Of a stretch of 64,000 bases of DNA, positions 55,440 to 64,000 are shown piece after piece. Within the stretch, counting starts at the first letter, position 1. Each line of letters begins with the position of its first letter. The position numbers and the translations under genes are program-made. The notes beneath the pieces were generated by a model. That model was given only the letters and a program-made list of their open reading frames with translations, was not told the origin of the DNA and ran no database searches. Source of the stretch: Mesocentrotus franciscanus (lineage: Eukaryota; Echinodermata; Echinoidea; Camarodonta; Strongylocentrotidae); NCBI GenBank assembly GCA_037976565.1, contig CP137682.1:5950827-6014826 (forward strand), written 5' to 3'.

Positions 55440-56689
55440 CAAACAAAAAATGAAGAGAAAATTAATGATGAGAGCCCGATGAGAGTAGTTAATGGTTATG
55501 ACCATCATTATACACATTTTGCTATCTCATTTTCATAATACATACATATATAAATAGAAAACGAAGTAAATGAGACAACCGTATATGAGACAAGAATAAA
55601 TTGAATTCTCGCTCATACGGCTTCATCAGGAATTGATGAATTTATTCAATTTATTCAATCAACAGCATCATAGAAATGCAGTGCGCCAAATGCAAAGCCG
55701 CAGCGTTAAAAAGCAACGAGCTAAATGTTAAGCGCGAAGCGCAAAAGTGCAAAAACGAAGTAGAGAGTGGGAGAGAGAGATAATGAGAGACAGAGAGGAT
55801 AATAACCTAGGTAGCAAGCCCATGTGGGACCCACATGGGTCCCATATTCTCTGAAACATGGGCCCCATATGGAAAACCATCTGGGGCCCTAAGGCATCTG
55901 CATCCAAGAAGCAGTTAAGGTGTTTTTGAAGGTTAGAATGTTATTAAGTTTGAAGTTTAGTTTATAACACCCTTCCAAATAATGCACCTTCTAAGACTGG
56001 TTATAGTTTTTGAAGAAAAAAATAGTGCTCTGGTCAGGGTCTTAGGAGAATATTATGCTTATATTTTAGAGCGTATCTGGTATGATAAGTATATCTGGGT
56101 GAAGAAGGAGCTAATGGAAGTTTGTTGTTTGGTAGTTGGAACGTAAGTTTTATATTATGTTTTTAAGAAACAGACAGTTTGTATGAGATCAGGAGTGGAA
56201 ATTTTCTGTCATTTTGAGAACCAAATTTTGCATCAGTGATATTCTGTTTCATTGAATTGAGTTTCCCGCAGAGAGGATTCAGTTGGTTTAATTAAAGAAG
56301 GAAGAGAGTCAAATGAAGAACCAAAAGCAATATGTTTTTCATTTACTAATGAGAACTATGTTTTTTGAGATCTCCTTACACAGAATATTGGAATGGGTTT
56401 TTCACGATGAATGTTGTTTGGAGACATCAATATTCATAAAATGTATGTTTCTATCACCAGGAAATAAAGAATTTTTGTCTACATGAACCTTTCCTGGTTG
56501 CTTATTAATGCATTTGCCCACTGGTAACATAATACTTTCACAAGTTGATATCCCTCACCATTGGATTTTTTTGGTAATGTCTAAATTTCGTTTAAAAATA
56601 GATGATATCAGTCTGGTAGGCCTACACTGCAGGTAAGAGTCAGGACTAGCATTTAGCATGTTATTAATTTTATTACCACTCTTATATTC
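55440..56689. other. Intergenic sequence, no gene seen
   Basis: A small inverted pair with CCGTATATGAG / CTCATACGG lies near 55580-55622. A GAGA-rich stretch is at about 55765-55800. A palindromic CATGTGGGACCCACATG word is at about 55830. No ORF has protein character. Confidence 0.5.
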
Positions 56690-56925
56690 TCTGAAATGTT
56701 ATCTTTAGTGAGGGTGACTTGAAAAAGTTCATAACTTGGAAGGGAGGGGTGCAACCTGCCACACGCTTCTACCTCTTGGTTGCTTTGATCCATTGCCGAA
56801 AATATTTTGGCACCTATCATCCCCCAACCACGGATACAAATCGACACCCATGCAAGCTGGGATTCAAACCCTCAAGCTAGTAAGATTGAGAGTTAAATGA
56901 ATTAACCACTATACCACGACACCTC
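56690..56925 (-). mobile_element. tRNA-derived SINE, minus strand, with intact boxes
   Basis: The minus strand begins GGTGTCGTGGTATAGTGGTT (box A) and has GGGTTTGAATCCC (box B) about 50 bp on. A different body follows, with GGGGGATGATAGGTGCC and ACCAAGAGGTAGAAGCG. The head looks like a tRNA but does not complete a cloverleaf. Confidence 0.65.
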
Positions 56926-57337
56926 CACATGCCCATCCAACGCCCCCCTCCTCCTCCTCAAGCCATGAATCCTGGATCCGCCAAAGTCAAATAACACGCC
57001 ATCTTAATATTAACCTTAGTTAACAAGTTTTGCAAAGTTATTTAACAGGCCTACAGTTATGTCAATTTCTGGTATTATTTACCAATGGGGGTTTGTGGTA
57101 GGGTCCATGATTTCCATCACACGCATACAAACAGGGATTATGTAAGCACAAATATATGCATCTCTCTCAATGCCTCTCTTATTCGTTGTTCAAGTGAAAG
57201 TTTTGCATGTTTGCCGAGGACTATTGATCCAGCCTCGCCCGATTGTTCAAACAAAATCTCGAGGAAGAGAGTGGGGCAGACTGGTACCGGGTTAACCCAG
57301 TTTATTTACGGCCGATGAGGAACAAATACTCTCAGCA

Positions 57338-57345
57338 TTTATAAG
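57338..57345 (+). promoter_or_regulatory. Candidate TATA box of the lipocalin gene
   Basis: TTTATAAG sits about 72 bp upstream of the ATG at 57417. It lies inside a duplicated word (AGCATTTATAAGG and TAGCATTTATCAAAAG). The position is plausible for a short 5'UTR. Confidence 0.4.
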
Positions 57346-57416
57346 GAGAGTGAGGAACTCTGCTTTTAGCATTTATCAAAAGCTCCTCTACCTGACGACT
57401 GCTATACGGCCTAATT

Positions 57417-57964
57417 ATGAGAGTATTGAGTCTTCTTCTCCTTCTCGGCTTTGCCAGCTTCTCATCGGCCCAAGTCTTCGGGTTCGGTGGCTGTCCCAGA
57501 GTGCGCGTCGCTAGGGACTTCGACCTCGATCGCTACTTCGGTCTGTGGTTCTCAATCACGACCTCCTTCAGAACTGATGTGGCGTGTGTGACGGGGGAGT
57601 ATCAACCAGGAGATGATGGTAGCATTCGTGTCATCAACTCAGGACGAACACAAGACGGAGATGTCACGACAGTGGAAGGGGTTGCTTTCCAACCCGACCC
57701 AGAGGAGGGAGCAAAGCTGCAGGTCCAGTTTTACAGAGGTAAGTGTGTTTATAATTTTTACAATCTAATTTTATCTTATAAGATATAGATACATAACAAC
57801 GTGAAATATGAATTTCTGGCAAAAGATCACTTTCCAAATGAGTGTGTTATACATCTTGGTCCTGAAAAGTTTAAATCTAGTATTACTTAAAAAAAGAGAA
57901 AATGGAAATCACTAGGCCTTATATATATATATATATATACATATATATATACATATATATATAC

Positions 57965-57999
<35 letters not shown>

Positions 58000-58000
58000 C

Positions 58001-58051
<51 letters not shown>

Positions 58052-59891
58052 CAAATAGGCCTATAAGTTGACCAACATAGAAACCTTATGACAATGATGA
58101 ATATTACAAATATCGAAGTATCAGTACGAAAAATTAACAGTTTTTACAACTGCATATTAAGATTCATATTCAATTTTGAATATAATATAATGATATTGAT
58201 AAATATAATATATACCGTATACCGTCCTTGATGATTGAATAAACTAATTTAGATATTATCCCTAAATTATTTTAATAATCTTTCATATGAAAAGGACAAT
58301 AACCAGAACGGGATGTGCTACCGGAGGTTAATGAAATCTGTTTAATACGTGATATTTGTTTAGTATGTGATATCGTGATTATCATGATTATCGATTTGAA
58401 CTCTATAATATTCGTAATAATTATGTTAAAATTATCCTAATACTAATGATCAGGGGCGGATCCAGCCGGCGGCAAGGGAGGGGGCCTAAAAAGGGGCCCA
58501 CTTCGTGCGAAAATTTGAAAATCGTGCCGGTGGATTTTTCGCTCAGTGGGGTAGTGAGCAAAAAAAAAAATTTGGCACCCGAAAATTTTTCTCCGGGAAG
58601 GGTTATTTTTTTCCGCCACCCCTTGGGCGCCAGGAGGGCCAACTTTTTTTCAAAAAGGGTGTTTTTACCTGTTTTTTTCTAGGGAGGCCGGGCCCCCCCC
58701 TGGATCCGCCACTGCTAATGATAACAATTGGATTTATATAGCCACGTGTAAAAAAATAATGTTTGTAGATAATGTGTACAAATTGTATATGTTTATTAAT
58801 CACTGTACAAAGCTACAAAAAGGGAATTAAAAAATTACTTAAGTATATATAGAAACAGTAAATTATGAATTACATAATTGGTGAAAAGTTGATGATGTAA
58901 CATAAATTTGAAGTCATGAACTTTTGGAATAAGTCCTAAATATAACTTGAGAAATAATAAGAAACTTATGACCGTTCGGATGCTGTAATCTTATAATGAA
59001 AAGAATCACTTTCCATTGACAGTTTGGGGTGACGTATTATCGGCCGACATGACCAGCTCTACATTAGCTTTGTCCTTAGAATATCCCTTTTCCCGATTAT
59101 TTTCATGGAAAATTCATATTCAGAGGAGGGCATGTGAAATGTGTCACCCATATCTGTAGGCCTACATAAAGTAAAATTAATTTCAAAGTTTATAGATAAA
59201 ATAGAACGAGTTAAAATTTATATTTTCTAATCATAAAAAAACATTTTTTATTATGGTGTAATTAGGCCTATGGCCGATAAAACGATATAGAGATAAAACG
59301 AAATAAATATTAAGAGAGTAAAAGACGCAGATGAACGCAACACTTAAATGTGAATTCATAGCTCATTGTTACTAAATTCTCTAATATATGGTCTACCTCA
59401 TTATTTTTTTCGATAAACATTTTTTCGTGGTATTACTATTTTCATGATGTACATGTTTATCATATGTATCAATGATGTTACTAATGTTACTGATACTAAT
59501 GTAAATGTTACTAATACAATAAAATGCTTATACCCTCTCTTTTAAATTATGCAGTGATAAACTATGATCTATTCTTCTCTCGCTTACAGGGCAAACACCA
59601 GGCGATTATTGGGTTCTCGATGTGGAATACGACAGATATGCTCTTGTACACTCGTGTTCAGAAGTCTTTTTCGGCTGGTTCAACATCCAGTCCAACTGGA
59701 TTCTCGCCCGTGATCGTATTCTATCCGAGGAAGTCATCGAGGATGCTTTGAGGAAGTTCGGAGAACAGGGCATCAACGTGCAAAAGTTAAAGAGGACGAA
59801 TCAGAGGAATTGTGAGGGAGAACCACCACGTCCATTCGAGGGATCTAGCACCGACAGACCACGCCCGTCAGAGGGGCCTGAAACTGAATGA
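57417..59891 (+). CDS. Secreted lipocalin, apolipoprotein D type, two exons
   Basis: Exons 57417-57738 (donor CAGAG/GTAAGT) and 59590-59891 (acceptor CTTACAG), phase 1, give 207 residues. The signal peptide is 1-18 (cleavage after SSA). The lipocalin motif is [10 protein letters not shown], with G42-L43-W44. Then come [36 protein letters not shown] (114-130) and NWILARDR (143-150), followed by the C-terminal helix. Cysteines 26, 57, 130 and 182 match the two disulfides of ApoD (first with third, second with fourth). The family binds small hydrophobic ligands such as lipids, steroids or pigments in extracellular fluid; the ligand here is unknown. There are fewer introns than in vertebrate ApoD. 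After residue 184 a short Pro/Arg/Glu repeat ([13 protein letters not shown]) precedes the TGA. A poly(A) signal is at 60076-60081. Confidence 0.92.
57919..58047 (+). repeat. (TA)n / TATACATATA microsatellite in the lipocalin intron
   Basis: About 130 bp alternating ATATATAT with periodic ATACAT interruptions. Confidence 0.95.
58451..58714. mobile_element. 264-bp hAT MITE in the lipocalin intron
   Basis: The ends CAGGGGCGGATCCAG and CTGGATCCGCCACTG are inverted with two mismatches. A perfect 8-bp duplication CTAATGAT lies at 58443-58450 and 58715-58722. The element is non-autonomous with no ORF of interest. Confidence 0.9.
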
Positions 59892-59978
59892 CCGCATTCA
59901 TCCGAAGTGCCAGGAACTGATAGACCACATCCATCAGATATTTCAGGAAGTGAAAGGCTACCCCCTCATAGATTCTAG
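59892..59978 (+). other. In-frame continuation of the lipocalin C-terminal repeat
   Basis: Beyond the TGA at 59889-59891 the same frame stays open for 28 codons to a TAG (59976-59978). It reads PHSSEVPGTDRPHPSDISGS and so continues the TDRPxPSE repeat of the coding region. Either an older, longer C-terminus was cut off by a recent stop, or the stop is sometimes read through. The context TGA-C is mildly permissive but not a known strong readthrough signal. Confidence 0.6.
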
Positions 59979-60075
59979 GAACTAACAGACCATCCCCTCC
60001 TAGTAACCGCTAACATAAGAATACCCACTGATATTCGAAATTCTTTTGTTTCATCATGTTAACTTTAATCCGAAC

Positions 60076-60081
60076 AATAAA
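60076..60081 (+). terminator. Lipocalin poly(A) signal
   Basis: AATAAA about 185 bp after the stop codon. A second AATAAA-like word is near 60391. Confidence 0.5.
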
Positions 60082-60099
60082 TAGCATAAAGGAAAAATA

Positions 60100-61486
60100 A
60101 TTAATAAAAAGATATATATAAAAAACATTCTTGAGATTCACCCTTATTCCGTTGCACATCGCAGTGCTATTTAGAAATAACATTTTCTGAAAAGGAAACT
60201 AGTGTACCTTGTTATAAATTATTCTTTAATGGACGTCGTCCGTTGCCCCTTTTAAAACTATTTCAGCTGAAATTGATATCATGATGTAGTAAGCTCGTAA
60301 TGTAAGACAAAAATGTTAAAGTTTGTTGTTTTCCTATTTAAATTTTCGTTCGTATTTGTTATGAAATCGTTGTGATTATCGTAACATTTTAAATAAACGA
60401 ATACAAATCATTTCACCAAGTAATTAGTACTGAATGATATTTTCTGTTCACGTTTCATACTTACATACAATTTAGCGTGATTTCTAAAACTAGAACTGAG
60501 GTCTGGCTGTAGCCAAAGACAGTTACAATAACTATAAATACAAATATAAATGGATATTCAATAACATGTATTCGAACCTCAAAGACAGAGAATAGACAAG
60601 AGAGAGATCGTTCAAGGGCTAAACAGATTAGATTAATTACCACGAATAGGGGAGTGAAAGGTAGAAGAATGGAAATAAAATACCAGGAAAGAATGACAAA
60701 GAAGAATACATGTCTAGATAGTGAGAAAGGAGCAAGAGACTTACTTTAGATATACTAGGAAGAACAAAAATTGGACGATAATTACTAATTTCATGCAAGT
60801 CGTCTTTTTTATTTAGTAAGATAGAGAGAGAGGGGGAGAGAATGGCTAGAGGAAAATATAGATATCGACATAATTATAGAGAGGAAAAAAACGAATGGGA
60901 AAGAGAAAGTGAGAGAGAGAGAGAGAATGTCGAGAGGAAAGGAGAGATGTCTATATAATGAGAAGGAAAGAACAGAGAGAGAGAGAGCAGAAAGATGGCG
61001 ACAGAGAGAGAGGGGGGGGAGACTTTAGAGACAATTTGAATTGCATGAAAGAGTGTGTATAGTAAACAAAAAACGAGGTTAAGAAGGAGAGAGCAAGAAA
61101 AAAGGGTGAAGGATGCGAAAGAGTGGAATACGATAGAAAGTGAAAAGAGGGGGTTGAGGAACGCAGCGTATATAGGAGATAGAAAAGAGCCAGAAGAGAT
61201 GAGATGGAAAACGCAGAGAAATGTTATTTTATCAAATTGATCATTTATATATTAGTTCAGTTTATAAGATGATGACGTGGATCCTAATCAAATGATTGGT
61301 TGAAAGCGTACACGTGACTAGGCATTTATTTTGCCTAACGCGTAATTTGGATAATGACCGGTCATTATTGTTTGTTTGTTTGATTGGTTTTATTTCTGCG
61401 TTCGAAAAGATACAAATTCAAACTCTTCAAATCATGATATAAAACACCATTTTATAAAAGAAATAAAAGATAATCTTATAAAACAA
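60100..61486. other. Intergenic, purine-rich
   Basis: GAGA-type runs at about 60825-61015 (GAGAGAGAGAGA words), and further A/G-rich sequence to about 61210. The segment 61370-61470 resembles a LINE 3' end (TTTGATTGGTTTTATTTCTG). No gene is supported. Confidence 0.5.
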
Positions 61487-61653
61487 ATAATACACAGCAT
61501 TTTGTTCGGGCATTAATAAAATTACCCACACTCGGTACCTTCAAAACAGTCCAAACTCCCTCGGCTACCGCCTCCGGCGTGTTAGACTGTTCCAAAAGAA
61601 CCTTGTGTGGGTAATTCTTACTAATGCCCTCACTATTGTGTATTATTTGTATA
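61487..61653. mobile_element. Foldback MITE, hairpin of ~167 bp
   Basis: The left arm AAATAATACACAGC, then GGGCATTA, ATTACCCACAC and AAACAGTCCAAAC, is mirrored by TTAGACTGTTCC, GTGTGGGTAATT, TAATGCCC and TGTGTATTATTTG. The loop is about 20 bp (CTCGGCTACCGCCTCCG). Confidence 0.8.
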
Positions 61654-62423
61654 TTGATAATTAATCATGACCAAGAGGCAGTCTAGCTGAAATACAACCT
61701 GTCTTCTTATACACACAATGCAATTCTAAAAACAAGGCCGAGGCATATAGTTGATTTGATTTGGCGCCACCTCCTCCTCCATCTAAAACTAAACGCATAG
61801 AACAGGTAGTCTGTAGAATGTTGACCGCTTGCCTGTAACATCTCCTTTGTCATTCTTTGTTGACGGGACAAGTAAGTTTACATCTCTATACAGTACCAAA
61901 CTGTGGCGCCACCCTACAAACACTCGATCAGTACGAAGAACGAATATGCTGCCCGAATCGTGACGATATTTAAAAAAAATTGTAAAATCATGGGGATGTT
62001 CATGGACCTCGCTGTCTGAAACCATCCCGTTTATAAATTTTGCGAGCGAGTGAAGCGAGAGAGGAATAATACACTTAACTATCTCTGAAAACAACATTTC
62101 TTCGTCAAAATATCCAAAGTTATATTTACATGTATTCGGGCATCTTGTGGTTTTTGATAGGCCTACTTTGTTTCAATGAAGTTGACGTTATTCCAAATAT
62201 ATATTGGTATAACTAAAATACCCTCGCCCGGTTGAAGAAAAAAAACGCTATACTAGATGGTCAAAAGTTAATGTGGTAGATTGACTAGGCCGGGATGGGA
62301 TATACCCCCTTGCCCCTTTAGTGAAACTGACACACTTACATACTCTCTCTGTCTCTTTTCCCCTTATGTATTCCATCTTTCAGTCCTCTCTCCATTTCTT
62401 TTTTTTTCTCTGCTCTACGCTAT

Positions 62424-62762
62424 TCCCCCACAGGGACCCCATTCGTGTTCCCAAAATCTAGGGTAAAAGGGTACTTTTCGCGCGACAAAGTCCGGCCCCG
62501 CGAATTGTAAAAAAAGGGGGTGTTTTTTTCTTTCTCTCTCTCTTTTGACTCCTGAGAAATTAAAAAAGGGGGTTATAAAATATCTTGAATATCATAGATA
62601 GGGGGTTACATTGAGCAGTGTTCCGGATTTAGGGGGGTCTCCAAGGCAGGAACAGCCTGCGAAAGGGGGGTTCAGAAATGTTGGCAGCCCTGAGATAGGG
62701 GGTGCTTTCAAAGGGACGGAACAACTTACGTGTACCCTAAATAACACTGAGTGGGGGGCGGG
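62424..62762. mobile_element. 339-bp insertion with 8-bp target duplication
   Basis: TACGCTAT occurs at 62416-62423 and 62763-62770. The homologous place in copy 1 (CTCTACTTTACATTAAGG, near 54650) has no insertion. The ends are C-rich (TCCCCCACAGGG) and G-rich (GAGTGGGGGGCGGG), so imperfectly inverted. The class is probably hAT-like by duplication length. Internal words such as AAAAAAGGGGG recur. Confidence 0.7.
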
Positions 62763-63251
62763 TACGCTATACATCAAGGACGCAGATTGGATTATCCTTT
62801 ACGCATTTTTCGAATGTACCTCTTACAACAGATTTCATTTAAGAATTCAATCATCATTTCGTCCCCACGTTACTGATTCACATGATAATAAAATATTTAA
62901 AGAACGTTTTCGAGCAGTCTATCTCCTGATATTACATCACATTCTTTTTCCATCTTCCTTCATCTCTCCCCTCGCTCTTACCTTTTTTGTCTTCTTTTTT
63001 CCCTCCCCCCCTCAGCTACGCCACCGGCTCCTTGTGGTACACCTCATACGCATATAGGACTATATAACAGGCTCGATAAAAAAACACTCGCTTGAGATAA
63101 CATCAACCGTGTATGTGCCTATAAAAACATGATTATGAGAGTAAAAACATTACGGCAAAATTGTTAACGTGTTTTCTTCATATTTAGGTCTAGTGATCCC
63201 CGAAACATGTAGGCCTATTCAATGATCACAGATTCAGCGTTCAGGGAGTGA

Positions 63252-63256
<5 letters not shown>

Positions 63257-63322
<66 letters not shown>
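63257..63322 (+). repeat. (TAC)n microsatellite
   Basis: About 22 uninterrupted TAC/ACT triplets. It probably grew from the tail of the adjacent minus-strand SINE; the related copy at 55180 has only ACTACTAATAATAA. Confidence 0.95.
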
Positions 63323-63325
<3 letters not shown>

Positions 63326-63334
63326 ATAAATTTA

Positions 63335-63500
63335 TTTACCCCTCATCAGCATCAATGGTATTCTTCATGAGGGCCCTGCAATTATTATTACTCCAACAAT
63401 AGCCGGGCACCCATTTACACCTGGCTGGTGAGTGGCAAATATGGATTAATGTATTGGCAAAGAACGTTAGTGCTAGGCTGGGATTTGAACCCTCAAGCCA
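63335..63500 (-). mobile_element. tRNA-derived SINE, minus strand
   Basis: The minus strand has box B-like GGGTTCAAATCCCAGC, the body CCACTCACCAGCCAGGTGTA and AATGGGTGCCCGGC, then GGGCCCTCATGAAGAATACC. Its head is cut at about 63500, where another repeat begins (AAAAGCGGCCCTCCCGAG). Confidence 0.7.
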
Positions 63501-64000
63501 AAAGCGGCCCTCCCGAGGGGGCAGGGGGCACAGTGCCCCCCACGTTTGCAAGTATCCAAAAAAGCCCCCTTTTACATAGGAAAAGTGCCCCTTTAACTTT
63601 GTAAGAGGTGCCCCTTTTTACATAGGAAGAGTGCCCCTTTTACTATGACAGGTGCCCCTATTAATTTTAAAAGTGCCTCTTCTCCTTTTTACCTCTGATA
63701 AGTACCTCTTTTATTTTAACACGTGCCCCTTTTTCTTCGACAAGATCCCAATTTTCTTTGCAATAAATTTTCAAATTTTCATTCTCATTTAAATCTGAGA
63801 GATACATGTTTTACTTGAAAAGTGCCCCTCCCCACCCCCCCCCCCTGATAAGTGCATTTTTCATCTCTGATGACTGATGAGTATCCCTTTACACCTGCCT
63901 CTTTTATTTGACACGCGACCCTTTCTTTTCTAATAAATGCTCTTTTTCCTTCCTATAAGTTCCCCTTTTCATAATTACCCCTTTTCATCTCTGATAAGTC
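63501..64000 (-). mobile_element. Start of a GGGGCAC-array element, runs off the window
   Basis: GCGGCCCTCCCGAGGGGGCA followed by GCACAGTGCCCCCCACG resembles the inner end of hAT-like elements here. Then come repeated AAAAGTGCCCCTTTT-type units, the reverse complement of the array at 51220-52640. The right end is not in the window. Confidence 0.6.

Larger units (their letters stand above)
61945..63500. repeat. Dispersed repeat region, copy 2
   Basis: Aligns with 54190-55430 in the same orientation. It is longer because of a 339-bp insertion (62424-62762) and a (TAC)n expansion. No coding capacity. Confidence 0.75.

Overview
The window is eukaryotic nuclear DNA: AT-rich, gene-sparse, full of transposon debris, with spliced genes using GT-AG introns. 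The best fit is a marine invertebrate deuterostome, most likely a sea urchin. The reasons are an intronless 921-codon Toll-like receptor (TLR) gene present as a tandem pair, as in the expanded echinoid TLR families, and a dense mixture of hAT-like elements, foldback MITEs, tRNA-derived SINEs and LINE fragments. The species call is inference.

Layout. 1-3.4 kb: AT-rich DNA with a decayed LINE whose reverse-transcriptase (RT) fragments occur in both orientations. 3.4-16.8 kb (unit A) and 17.0-27.8 kb (unit B): a direct tandem segmental duplication. Each unit holds one TLR gene on the minus strand and, upstream of it, a 3.4 kb hAT-like element with nested insertions. Unit A has an intact TLR. Unit B has a same-length copy stopped by one CGA-to-TGA change at codon 507. 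Unit A alone carries a 3.17 kb hAT-like insertion filled with a tandem array, and unit B preserves the empty site. Unit B alone carries about 0.58 kb with a long hairpin. 27.8-30.2 kb: a broken LINE RT on the minus strand, split by a hAT element with a perfect 8-bp target duplication.

31.1-38.6 kb: a seven-exon plus-strand gene that I assembled exon by exon. It encodes 421 residues resembling nucleolar protein 7 (NOL7). 41.6-46.9 kb: a convergent five-exon minus-strand gene for a 455-residue lysine-rich protein with two RRMs (RBM34/nucleolin-like). Both look like nucleolar or ribosome-biogenesis factors. Their introns hold several foldback elements and SINEs.

47-57 kb: repeat country, with a compound foldback, an inverted minisatellite, a degenerate GGGGCAC-type array, MITEs, SINEs and a polypurine tract. 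57.4-59.9 kb: a two-exon secreted lipocalin of apolipoprotein D type, with an intronic (TA)n tract and a small hAT element. 60-64 kb: purine-rich DNA, a hairpin element, a second copy of a repeat region also found at 54.2-55.4 kb, and at the edge the start of another GGGGCAC-type array in reverse orientation.

There is no operon logic here. The real genes are the TLR pair (innate immune sensing), two nucleolar-type proteins and a lipocalin. I did not find a convincing new multi-gene system. The most informative signals are the TLR duplication with a fresh nonsense allele and patchy divergence, transposon insertions whose empty sites survive within the same window, and a lipocalin whose coding repeat runs on in frame past its stop codon.
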